From NCBI GenBank assembly GCA_017165825.1, contig CM029383.1, forward strand, positions 2,456,067 to 2,520,066: 64,000 nucleotides of DNA. The letters run 5' to 3'. This stretch comes from Hepsetus odoe. Lineage: Eukaryota > Chordata > Actinopteri > Characiformes > Hepsetidae. Every line of letters begins with the position of its first letter. Positions within the stretch are counted from its first letter, which is position 1. The notes beneath the pieces are model-generated. The model saw only the letters and a list, made by a program, of their open reading frames with translations, did no database searches and was not told the origin of the DNA. Positions 36,250-47,900 of the stretch are shown here, in pieces. A program made the translations under genes and the position numbers.

Positions 36250-36520
36250 AGCATCTTTCACACATTTTGCACCCCCCCATACACGAATTACGCATTCAAT
36301 AATTGGCGAGATAGCCAGCACATTTTAATTTAATCTCATCTGCTATATTTTTCACATGTTCATTAGATGCGGGGCTTTCACATGTGACAGCAGTCATAAT
36401 TGGTTTAGCTTCATCTTTCTGAAACCCTCCTTGGTGAGCCTTCACTAGCTAACGGCCTGCTCTTGTCACCACCGACCGCTGTCGTTCACCTAATTAGAGG
36501 AAATGCTGTAAAGGTGTTCT
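36250..36520. promoter_or_regulatory. Candidate conserved non-coding element
   Basis: The segment is non-repetitive, rich in homeobox-type cores (gaattacgc, caataattgg, aattagagg) and has few simple repeats despite lying beside GT arrays. It resembles a vertebrate enhancer in texture only; no conservation could be tested. Confidence 0.2.
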
Positions 36521-36584
36521 CACTTTGGGGACACTTCAGGAGTCCAATCGTATTTTGAGGTATGCGCAGCTACATGGATTAAGG

Positions 36585-36941
36585 GTGTGTGTGTGTGTGT
36601 GTGCACCCACCTGTGCGCACAATCATCATCGTTCTCTCAGCAGTGTTTAAATTTGCCTGAAGCACCTTCCGTTTGCATCTCACTTGAGACATGTCAAAGT
36701 CAACGTACCCTCTGTGTGTGTGTGCGTGTGCGTGTGCGTGTGTGTGTGTGTGTGTGTTAGCATGGGCTCTGGAGGTCATTAGTAGCTGTGATTCTGTGTG
36801 TGTGTGTGCCTGAGGCAATAATTCTGGAGGGCAGGCGGAGCTCTTCATTAGGAATCAAACACATCCTCTGGAGACACCAGCTATTACTGACACAAATCAA
36901 GAGCTGTGTGTGTGTGTGTTTTTGTGTCTATGTGTGTGTGT
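36585..36941. repeat. Cluster of four GT microsatellites
   Basis: GT arrays at 36585-36603, 36712-36757 (with gc interruptions), 36795-36809 and 36905-36941, separated by unique DNA. Confidence 0.92.
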
Positions 36942-37136
36942 GGGTGTACACAGTTTGTTGGCACTGTTTTCCCAATTAATAGAAAATGTGCAGATTTACT
37001 AGAAAAATGTTTAAATTTTGCACAGGATTTTTATTGAAACGATTAATACAAAATGTAAATGCATTTCATTTGGCAGGGAGCAGCATGCTTCTGTTTTGTT
37101 GTATTTTTATGAAATCTGTTGACACCAACAGAATTA

Positions 37137-37365
37137 GGGGCAGTGGTGGCCTAGTGGTTAGGGAGTTGCCCCGACTCGGAAGATTGTGGGTTCGATTCCC
37201 TCACCAGTAGGTTGCCCTGAGGTACACTTGAGCAAGGTACCATCCCTGTCACTGCTCCACTGCCCCCGCTGCACGTGTGTGTATGGGTGAAACGCAGAGG
37301 TTGAATTTCGTTGTGTTGTGCTGTGCTGCGTTTCACAATGACAAGGGTAGTCACTTTCACTTTTT
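37137..37365 (+). mobile_element. tRNA-derived SINE, head plus body A (internally deleted)
   Basis: It starts ggggcagtggtggcctagtg, has a B-box-like gggttcgattccc and ends gtcactttcacttt. The gcgctttcaatagctgcc segment present in other copies is missing, as in the copy at 17484, so these two may be one subfamily. Confidence 0.85.
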
Positions 37366-40300
37366 CACCAAACCTTCCTGAGCATGGTCAGCACTGTTTT
37401 ATTAAAAGCAGCCAGATTTGGTCCTGTTTGATTGGACTGACTGCAGTGCAGTTCATGAAACTTTGAATGAAAGCTAAAAATAAATGAACCTTTTCTTAAT
37501 TAAAATGCAATTAACATAAATTTTTATTTTAGCATATAAAGCAAGTGTGATCTGAATGTGGTAAACTACGCAAAATAATTTGTTGGTGAGGGCTAGAATT
37601 TGTGTGTGTGTGTGTGTGCATGCCTTTTTTTGTAGCATATTCATGCATATTCTTTCCTGGTGTAGTCTGGTGGCACACCAACTATTGGTGTACATCATGT
37701 GACACAGGACAGCAGACAGCCAGAGATTATGGCCAAACACACGATGAATGTGCTGTTGTCAGTTAGATTAATGGTTACTGGAGTATTGACTGCTTGCTGC
37801 TCCTCTTTCCTCCAACCTTTTAACGAAGTTGCCCTCTTGCCTTTATCTCTCCCTCTTTCCCTCACTCTTCGTTCTCCATGGTTGCAGGGCCACCCATAGA
37901 AACACAATATCATTGTTCATGAGTACTCAACCTGCACCATGACTCAATATGCAGATGGTTTTTGCACATTAAAGAAGAAAACAAACAAACAAAACAAACA
38001 AAAAAATTATATTTATATATATGATATGGTGTAAAGAAACCAGTGCAAGTTTCTTTACAAATAATGGTGAAAGAGACAAATATAGCCCTTTTATCCTACA
38101 CTTATATATGTGGATACTGATAATGGTAATACTGATAAGTGTTAAATGATAACGATGAAGGTGGTGAACCCAAAACATAGGTTTTCTTGAGTGTTTTGCC
38201 TCACAGTGCCTGCTTATTCAATCTACCATGAGACCTTGATATGCCTAGTTCCTATGATTGCATTTATGAACAATTCTGACTCTTGCAGGCTTAATTTTAA
38301 AAACTTTTCTTTTCAGGAAAAAAGGTGAAATTTCAATTGAAAGTCATAATTCATTTTTGTCACATGCTTCTTTATAGTGTAACATGCAGTTATACTATAA
38401 CAACAAAACAAAAAAAATTAAAAAATCAATGGAGGGGCTCCAAATACAAGTCAGTTGGAGTCTTAACTCTGCCAGTAGTAGAGCCATGATGCTATTGCTT
38501 CAGCCTGATTTGTCTAACTGGCTGACCCTCCTTGAACACGGGCATCCAAGGCACCAGCCAACCCCTCGCCGGACTACAGTGGCCAGACGAGGAGTCATTT
38601 AAAGACTTGGAATTGCATCCTTCGCCCCGTGCCGATCGATGCCATGCCTGTCAGAAAGATGAATGGGGGGCTTTGGGAAGTCCATTTCAATGAAGGCAGA
38701 GAGGGAGAGCACATGAGAGAGCCTGTGCGTGTATGTGTGGGCCTGATGTGAGTATATGGTCATGTTTGTGTATGTGCGTAGAGTAGGCAGTCTCTTATGG
38801 ACTCCTGGCCTGCAGGGCAGGCTGTTAGAGCTTAATGTGTTAGCTACATAAGGGGTTGTTTCACTGCTGAGCCGATTTAGACTATCTGCTGTACATCTTC
38901 CTTTCTGTCTCTCCACGCCAACTTTATTCAGCAGGACTTACTGTTTCTGCAGGTCACTTTTTTAGTAAAATTCATTTTTAAACTCATTGGAAAACATTAA
39001 CTCTGAACATCCAAGTACGCCAACTCAAGTAGAGCCTGCTTTCTGTTCAGCTGGCAGCCACGGTTTCTAGTCTCCAGCAAATGACAGTGTTAGTCTTATT
39101 ATTTACCTCTGCCTCAACAACTGACATTAAAACCCCATTATGAGCTTAACTGGACACTGTCAGTTTGGGCACAGGCTTCGAATATGTTCTTTATGAAGGG
39201 CCTAGGCACTGGCAGGAACTGTAATTATCCTGTCAATGTGTTTGTTTTCCTGTTGGTTCCAGAAAGAGTGAGAATTGGGATGTCAGAGATTGCAAAGGTT
39301 GCCTTTTTTCCCTGAAATTCATGGCCTGCTCATGCTACCACACGGCCTGAGGTTGCTTCTGCGCTTCTGAATTAATGGAACTTGGGTTATTGTTGGATTG
39401 ACTCATCAGTCAGTCAGAGTTTGGATGTTTGTGAGGCTGTTTCTATGTGCTGTGCATTGAGGTTAGACCCTGGGCTAAGACCAATGGTGATGGATAGTTA
39501 TTGAGTAACTGTAGTGGGGTCAACACCATGACTTCAGCGCCTGTGGGTTGTTGGACAGTCTCATCAATAGCAATCAATAGCCTAGTCTTTGGTGGGTTTG
39601 GTGAAGAGTGTGTATGTGTTTGTGTTTTGTTTCAGTCAAGCAAAAGACCACTTACCAGTGCGTTAGGCACCTTGTTAAAAGAAATTAGAGACGTTTGTTC
39701 TTCTGATTTCCTCCATCAGCTGACAGATTTGCTCAGTAGACCCGGTTCTCTTTCCCCAAACATGTTCACGACTGCAATTCTTTCCTTATGTGAGTGTATT
39801 TTCTTTCTTTTCTCTTTCCCAATTCTGAGCCAGCAGTCAGTGCTGACCTTCATGAAGTTCAATCATTGATAATTTGTAGCACGAAGGGGCTTTGCTCGTT
39901 GAGCTGTTCCATTAATAAGCTAATTTTAAACAGAGTGCAGGGTTTGAGGCCGAGAGCAATGTTCAGCAGGTAGCTGCACAGCAGAGCAGTCTAGCTTTCA
40001 GAGGAAAAGGTCATTGTAGCTTTAGATTTGGAGTTGCGCTCTATAAAACGTGAGGCTCCATCCCAAAGGAGGATTTGCATTCTTGCAGGCTGAGGGAACA
40101 CTGTTACGCAAGGCCCCTTCTGCTGACATCTCGCCAAAGAACACAGCAGTTGGGGGTCCGCTTCTGCCAGACTTTCACTTTAAACTAGGCTCTCTCCCTC
40201 TGTTTCTCTTTTACTCTCTCTTTTTGAACAGTGACTTCACTGTACTTTTTGATGAGTGTATTCACTCTCCGTGTCATTGTCTCCTGCTCCCATTTAACAT

Positions 40301-42642
40301 GGGAAAAGAATTGTATGCATCGCCCTTCCTTTTTACCTGAGGCACTCTGGGCAGTGTATGACGTAAATGGAATTCGTCCACTCTTCACATGTTTGAGAAA
40401 AAGAAGCAGCATATGGAATATGGCCCACAAGAGTGACATCTAATTCAATGCACAGAGAAGGGGTTAGATTGGAAGCTAGATTGTGGAGTCCCAGCTTCTC
40501 GTCTCCTTTTCTTTTTTCATGTGGTGGGCCAGTCGCCTGCCTCACCACCATCCTAATTGATAAAATGGGTTCAGGGAATGGAAAGAGAAATGGATTACTC
40601 AAGGCCCAATGTGTGCATGTCTGAAAGCAGACATCCACACAAAGATGAGCAAACCGGATTAGCCTCCCCCACACCCCTCCGATTTGGGTGGGGATAAGCT
40701 CTTGTGTGGTTTGTCGCGCGGCAGGCTGATACCCCCACCATCCTGAACCTCTTTTGGGAAATCAAACACTTGCCAGCCCAGCTGGCCCTGTGCGCCATGT
40801 CGTTTTTCCTTTTTTCCTTGCTCTTACTCTCTCATTTTCCTCTGTTTACATGTGAGGCTTGTGGGAGGGCTCCCCCTCCTCACTTTCTCCACCCTGTCAT
40901 GCCAGAATTGCTCCAGAGGAATTGCTTTGCACAAGGCAAAGAAAAAAAAATTGTCAACAAGATTTTATGTTTTACAGCCGCCTGTCTGAGCACATTACAA
41001 GAGTCTGCCGTCTGCTGTTCGATTCATTACAGGCCCGCTTAAGCAATTTGTTCCTCTCTGATGTTTTAAGGAAATGTGATTAGGTGTGTGTTTCCTCAGA
41101 CTTCTCACTGAGGTCAGGATGGAGTGGATATTGCAAATTTGAAATTGTTTTGTTTTGTGTGGGCAGCCCTTAATGAGACTACTGAAAAGAAGTGTTGAGC
41201 ACTGCCAGTGTGAAAGCTAGCAAAGGGAGAGCTGCATTTGCCATTGGCATTAGCACTCTGATAAAGTCCCTTCTTAAGTCTTCTGCACCATGAGCTGACA
41301 CATAGTAGTTTCTTTAGTGTGTCCTTAACTAGTAACTTTCGCTTTCCTCATCATGCAGCATTGATGAATCTGGGCATTTTGTGGTTGCTGGTCAGAACTG
41401 CCTCTGAACATGGATGAAAAAAGTAGTAGCACATAAAAAAGAAGTGCTGAGACCAACACTAACCTTCAGATTCATTCAGCTGTGAACACTGTGCCTGAAA
41501 GGCTTCAGCCTGGTCCAGTGAGGCTGGGAATTGGAATACTGTTCCTCTTATAATGGAGCTAAGAGGGCATGTCTACGATGGTAGGGGCAGGGGCAGAGGG
41601 GCAGAGCTTTGGGCACATTTGCTCTGCCATGAACAGGCTCCAGTTCTGGCAGCGGTGGCATGCTGTTCTGAATGGCTGACCGCCCGGCACCCTCTTCTCA
41701 TCAGAACTAGGCAATTACGAGCTCTGTGGGACTGCTCTTCTCTCACTCTCCACTCAAATGTTTAGACCAGCCAGACAACCAGGCCAAGCCCACGTTTAAC
41801 AAGGAGCATGAAAGCTCATCTGCATCCAGGTCTGACCTCTCTAGACTGTCATTTTTGTGAGTTCATCTCAAATTGTGCATGTTTGACAGAAGTCAGCATG
41901 GCAGCTTTCCAAAATTTGTCATTGTCAGCTAGTCTAGTGTTACATCAAATCTATTCCACCTTTATAAATTGCAGACGAATCTCTCACAGAGTCTTACATT
42001 TGTTCAATTGTGCTGTCTCTTTTTTCTGCCAAGAAGAAATGATTTACATTCTACATTTATCAGTGTCATGATGGGAGTATGTGCATTCACACTCAACACA
42101 GCTGGGCCCCAGAGCAGGGCAAAAAACTCTGGTTGATTCGTTAACTTTCAGTGAAAATCTGATCACACCCATTGATCTAATTTCAGACAAGCTATGCACA
42201 CAGATGCTAATTGCAAGCTCTGAATGCTTCGAAAGGTCACCTGCTCCCCAGTGATAATACCCTGTGTTAGAACAGTGGGAAAAGATCTCTAATCTATTAC
42301 TTCCTTGAGTTTCAGTGCTTTGATTTGTGTTCAGCCTCCAGTGGAACTGTGAGGGCAATCTGCTATTTTCCATAGTGAAGCAGATCTTCCACCTCTAGCA
42401 GCTATAAAAAGCCCTGAGCTCTTTCTTCGTCTTTTGCCCCCTCTTGGTGTGTGTGTGTGTGTGTCTGCTGAACTGCTGATGCACCATACCTGGTGAGGGG
42501 TTAATGAATTAGTAATGAAACACATGGATAACAGCTAATTAGCTTTGACCTTTTTTCCCCTGTCGTTTCATTGAACTGTTGACATCCAGTGTCCTAATCT
42601 ACTTGTCTTTAGAGTTTTTCTACTTTGTTATATTGTTTATGC

Positions 42643-42816
42643 CAGGGGTGTCAAACTCCAGCCTGGAGGGCCGGAGTCCAGCATAATTTGGTAATTTCCC
42701 TCCTTAAACACATCTGGTTCACACTTATTGGCGGGTGTAGTGAGTGTGTTTGAGGAGGGAAATCACCAAATTGTGCTGGACTCTAGCCCTCCAGGACTGG
42801 AGTTTCGACACCCCTG
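42643..42816. mobile_element. hAT-type MITE, 174 bp, with 8-bp duplication
   Basis: The ends are caggggtgtcaaactccag and its near-perfect inverse ctggagtttcgacacccctg. The arms continue inwards (ccagcataatttggtaattt against aaatcaccaaattgtgctgg), so the element is almost a complete palindrome. It is flanked by gtttatgc at 42635-42642 and 42817-42824, an 8-bp duplication as hAT transposases make, and the CAGGGGTG end is a hAT-type terminus. There is no coding capacity. The copy is well preserved. Confidence 0.93.
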
Positions 42817-44904
42817 GTTTATGCCATCTACCCACCACACTCTGAGTTGGTGCAGCTTAGCAGGTCTAAAATTTTCTCAGCTTGAGATTCAAAATTAGAT
42901 TTCAAACATGCGGACTACAAGAATGTCGATCATCAGAACAATATCTTCTCTCACCTCCCTTTTCTTGTGAAATCATAATCAGTTAATGTCAAGAAGCTTT
43001 TAAATGTTTCTTGCCTAAATTCAAGGTCATAAGACAAAATTTCTTTGAAATGTCCCGGCAGATGTTCCAATATGCAGAGATGCCATTTATTTTACTATTG
43101 AAATCTTTCTTCTCAGCCTTTGTTGCAGCCTTAAATCTAAGGAAATTATCATGATAATGAATTTTAAAAAATGTATGAAACATGGCCTACTTTTTGAGCC
43201 CTCTCTTCTTTGAAGGTTGAACTAAATGGGCATTCACTCTATTCTCATAAGACAGAAAAGTAATCTTTCTGTTGAATCTCTTCTTGCCCATCGCAGGAAG
43301 GTGGAAATTAGAAAATGAACACTGGCATTCCTGACACTTGCCCTGTTTAAAGTAAGTTAGTTCTGAAGTAACCATACCTTTACCCCACACTTTAGAATTA
43401 GTATTGTTATTCTGCCAACATCAGTCATCTTGTCTCAGATCTCTTTGATGCTCATCAGAAAGGATGTGTGCATCGTGTCTTATCTTATACAAATGCCCTT
43501 ACCTTTCTCTGTTACCTCTCTGAGCAAAGCAACTTTCTTGATTGTTCTTTACAGCATAATCACCTAACCATTAAAAACTCATGTGGAGCAGTACGTCTCT
43601 TGAGGGTGGTGTATGCCAGCACCGTGGCTCTCAGATCTGATTCTGCTCCACACACACCTGTTCCACCAGATAATTAACAAGCCTCTCCTCTCTGTAGGTT
43701 AGGGTTAGTTATGTTAGTTATGAGCAGGAGAGGACTAAATGATGCAATAATACTCCAGGACCAGGGTGGAGACCATAGTGCTTTTTAAGATGGTTAAATG
43801 GTTTTTAACATTTTTCACTGTCCTGCACAGCTGCTCTATTCTGGCAGAGCAGGCACAGAGTAGCCTATGTGGGGGATTTGAGGGAATGAGCAGAGGACAC
43901 TACTACAGCTATTATATGTGCTCATCGATCTGCTGTCATGTCCTGCTGGGCTTGGACCATCACAGGGACAGGTGTGATGGACAGCATCAGAAGAGCATGC
44001 CAGCAGGGGACTGAGTAGCCAGAGGGGGACCACAGTGCATACTGAACAGGCCATTGCAAGTGGACCAGGCATGGAGGGCTTTCTCCATAGAACGCAAAAG
44101 ACTGCTTCACATAATGGGCACCTGCACACTAGGAGTGCGCATTTGAGGCAACATTGTTATTCGTATTTTCAAGACATTATTCAAGAATACATTCAGTGAA
44201 TCCCTGCATGCACCAAAAAGACTTTTACACAACCAGAATATTTTGTCTTTTGTTGATGCTTTCTCTTTAGTTGATGCACTATTAACAGTGTCCCAAATGT
44301 ATGCTAGATTTAGTATTGCCATGGAATTTGTAATGTTAGGAATATAATAGCTTATGTTTCTTATGTTCATATTTTTTTCTAATGATGCACAACACTGCTT
44401 ATTGTATTGCATTAAGCATTAGCATCAAGCTAAAAGGGCATATGATGTTTTCCCACACTGGGATTAATACTCTTTATGGCCTTTCTGGGCACTGTAATTA
44501 TTTTAGTTGTTATTAACTAGGTTTTTTCAAGTTATCAGCTCTCCAATTTAAAGAAAACCAGTCTATTCAGGTGCATGGTCCATTTAAGCACAATAGTAAT
44601 GGCAATCACAAAGCACTTGGATTTAGTGAATAGGGGCATTCATTCAGAGCTCACTTGTTCTGAAGAGATCGTAGGTGTGAAATCTTAAGTAATTTAGAAT
44701 TTCAGACAAAGATTTTAGATTTTAAGACAGGATCTGCTGTAATTTTGACAAGATTATTTAAAAAAATAATTGAAATGTATTATTTCTGTAAATTCAGAGT
44801 TCAGCATAAGTAAACATATAGATTGATAATGAAAAAAAGTTGTTGTTTTTTTGTTTTTTTTGGACCTATGTGAATATTTTAAAAAATTGCATTTATTCCT
44901 GCTG

Positions 44905-45120
44905 TGAACCAACACGTGTTGATTAATCCTCTCAATCCATGTACTTCCCATCCTTGTTAATAGGATAGTTTTCCAAACAGTAATTAGCAGCTGTGGCCGT
45001 GTTACCTGAGGAATATCCACAAGGGTTTTCACGACTTTTATTGACAGCGGCGCATCATAGAGTACCCTGCCATTGTTTGCCTGAGCATCTTCACGTACAT
45101 ATAGCTTCATTCCTAGGGGT
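44905..45120. promoter_or_regulatory. Candidate conserved non-coding element
   Basis: Non-repetitive segment with cagtaattagcagctgtggc (homeobox core next to an E-box CAGCTG) and a 118-codon open frame on the minus strand (44754-45110) that matches nothing I know. The open frame lacks codon-like composition at its 3' end, where it runs into AT-rich sequence. I prefer a regulatory or neutral reading to a gene. Confidence 0.2.
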
Positions 45121-45196
45121 TTGTTAATTTGGAGTGTATGTCAGAGTGGGCTGTAGCAAAAAGAATGCAAGCTGTGGTTGTTTTAGTGCATCAGAA

Positions 45197-45253
45197 CACC
45201 CCCACCCCCACCACCACCACAACCACCACCACCCCCCACCACCCCACCCCCCA
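45197..45253. repeat. C/A-rich tract (ACC)n with long C runs
   Basis: Plus strand: ccaccaccac units with C4-C6 runs. The minus strand therefore carries several G4-G6 runs and could form G-quadruplexes. Confidence 0.9.
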
Positions 45254-45410
45254 AGGAGAGAGTATGGTGCACAAAACCACATCAGCTAGCTAGAGAAATC
45301 ACTAAAGAACATGCTAATAAAGCCGTTTAAATAATTCATATCTTCATTCCCCCTCCCCTGACTCTCCAAACCTGCTACTGCAGCCCCTTGGGCCAGCACA
45401 CACACTCATC

Positions 45411-45631
45411 ATTCTCTCTCTCTCTCTCTCTCTGTGCCATGCTCTTCCATCTCCACCTCTGTGTCTCCTTCTTGTTTATTGTGTTTGAGATGTTTTATTT
45501 ACTGTCAGAATAATTTCCTGGAGGTAAATTCAGATCTGAGGGTAGTTTCCCCCCTGGAGTGCCTACAAAGAGTGTGAGTCGTGTCACCGACCGCAATGGC
45601 AGGCATCACTCATTTGTACCTGTTTCTCTCC

Positions 45632-45668
<37 letters not shown>
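45411..45668. repeat. Two (TC)n microsatellites
   Basis: Pure TC arrays at about 45413-45433 and 45635-45668, separated by 200 bp of unique sequence. Confidence 0.93.
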
Positions 45669-45674
<6 letters not shown>

Positions 45675-46039
45675 CATCTTTACTTTTTGTTTTGTGCATT
45701 TTCTACATAAATCATGCTACTTCTATTACATTCATTATCAAAAAGTAATTAAAATGTAATCCCATTTGAATTCACATACTCGTCTCTGGAAAGACCAAAG
45801 ACTGTGTTCGTACACTTCAGAGTGAAAGCCAAGCTGTTTGTTCCAGCCGTGCAATGCAGTGACAGTCACGACAGTGCATAGCGAAATAGCTCATTTGAGC
45901 TCTCCAGAAACCTCATCAGTTTGATCTGTGGCTTTCTCGCACACAGCAGAGAGCATTTTGGATTTTAATGAGCTTGCAGGCCTCTCTCTGTCGGGGTCCC
46001 TGTCTTTTTCAACTGATGCACTTTATGCAGCCTTCCCAC

Positions 46040-46270
46040 TATAGATCGCCAGTGGAGATGTTCTATTGATCTGCTTTAAGTCTCCATCGAACAGGCCATT
46101 AATTGTTGCTCCTCCTCCAGAACGCCCTGTCCCGATAATAACACGTTATGGTTAATTCATTCGCTGAAGTAATTATCAGTTAAAGTGAGTAATTCGTTAG
46201 GCGCCCTCATGAATGAAAAACCTAACGAGCTGCGAATGTTCTGTGCTTAAAAGCCATCTTCATTTGCCCT
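46040..46270. promoter_or_regulatory. Candidate conserved non-coding element
   Basis: Non-repetitive segment with many homeobox-like cores: ggccattaattgttgctcc (also SOX-like attgtt), ggttaattcattcg, agtaattatcagttaa and gtaattcgtta. Motif density is well above the surroundings. The proposal rests on texture alone. Confidence 0.25.
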
Positions 46271-47460
46271 TTTTAATTTGGAGCACCTACCACCCTTTTC
46301 CTCATTCTCCTTGTGTTATGGATTTCCCCACCTTTCTCCCGATGGCCTTTTGATCAATAGCAATAACCCCAGAATTAATCATCCAATGAACGGACAGTGG
46401 TCCAATTACCGGAAGCCTCTGGCAAAGATCACAGAACGTTGGATTCAAGTGGTTCTGTACTGACTCAGTAACATTTCACTTCAGAAATCATACTTATCGG
46501 TGTAGAAGAAGCTTCATCCTCTGGACAAGTTTACAGTTTTCCCCTTAATCCAAATGTAGACAGCTAGCCTGAATCATTAAGACTGCATGCTTAAAAGAAT
46601 CGGTTCGCAATAATTTATATTTTACACTAATCTGAAATATCATCAATCAACTTTAAAAATATGCTTCTTTAGTGTAGCCCTGGAGCCATGGTGCTTAAAT
46701 TGCTAAAGAACAGTAGAGATCTATAATTGCCCTTTTTTTTTTTTTTTTTTTAAATACCTGCCCAAAACTTTTCTCAGCCCGCTCAGATTGCATCCGCTCA
46801 TCATTAACGTGGTGCAGATTTGTTTGTGTTTTAGGACTGGTATTCTTTGGGAAGAAAGACTGATTTTGCTTCAAAAATCTCCCTATAAAACTGATTCAAG
46901 ACCAGCCTTCTGATCCGGTTGCTTGTAGAAAATATTCCAAAATGAGGGCCTGCAAAATTTGGCTGCATTTTTATAGCTCACAGTAAGTCATACTGTATCC
47001 TAAACCTCACTAAAAAAGACTAAGTCTGTATCACTTTAATGTAGAGATTTTAGCAGGCTGCTAGTACATGTAAGGTGCATGCATCTCAATCATTACACTG
47101 AATTTAGCAAAGTCTGTATGCCAAGCAAGATTAGGTTGATTATGTGGAAAATTGTGTAAATTAGATTAAATTTGCTAAAGTATTCCTTTAATTATTCATA
47201 CCCTTGCGTTTACTTGCCTTTTGTTGTATAATTACATATTTTTGACAGCGTATGACATACTACAGCAAACACTGCATGGTAAAATAAGTTCACCAATCTT
47301 GAATCCTGAATTTTGTCCATTGTTATTGATAACAGAATGTTATACAAAACCAGAAAACAAAGAAGTGAGTCTATTAAAAGATTACTTCACTCAATATAGT
47401 GCATTATCTTTCCTTAACAAAGCCCTTCAGTAACAGTTGCAGTTGCTTTAGAATAAATCA

Positions 47461-47900
47461 GGGGCAGCGGTGGCCTAGTTGTTAGGGAGTTGCCCCTGCA
47501 TCGGAAGATTGTGGGTTCGATTCCCTCACCAGTAGGTTGCCCTGAGGTACCCTTGAGCAAGGTGCCATCCCTGTCACTGCTCCCCGGGCGCTTTCAATAG
47601 CTGCCCACTGCTGCACGGTGTTTGCATGGGTTAAATGCAAAGGTCCTGCTCTTGCTGCCCTGTCTTGTGTATTATGTTGTTGCACTTGCTGCCCTGTCTT
47701 GTGTATTATGTTGTTGCACTTGCTGCCCTGTCTTGTGTATTATGTTGTGTCTTCTGTTATGTTTTATGTTGTCTTGTGTCTTATATATTGTCTGTTGTTG
47801 TCTTGTGTGTAGTACCAGGGTCCTGGAGGAACGTTATTTCGTTTCACTATGTACTATGTATGTGGCTGAAATGACAGTAAAATCCTACTTGACTTGACTT
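47461..47900 (+). mobile_element. Mosaic SINE: shared head, 34-bp tandem repeat, body C tail
   Basis: The head (ggggcagcggtggcctagtt, B-box-like gggttcgattccc) and the start of body A run to about 47645. Next come three copies of a 34-bp unit containing cttgctgccctgtcttgtgt (47647-47755). The rest is a different 3' body with ggtcctggaggaacgttatt, a segment like gaaatgacagtaaaatcc, and a gacttgactt repeat. This last body is itself common in fish SINEs. The copy is thus a chimera of two SINE kinds. Confidence 0.8.

Noticed and set aside
43697..43720. Telomere-like ggttagggttag
   Set aside because: Only two units occur and they decay at once. This is not an interstitial telomere array.
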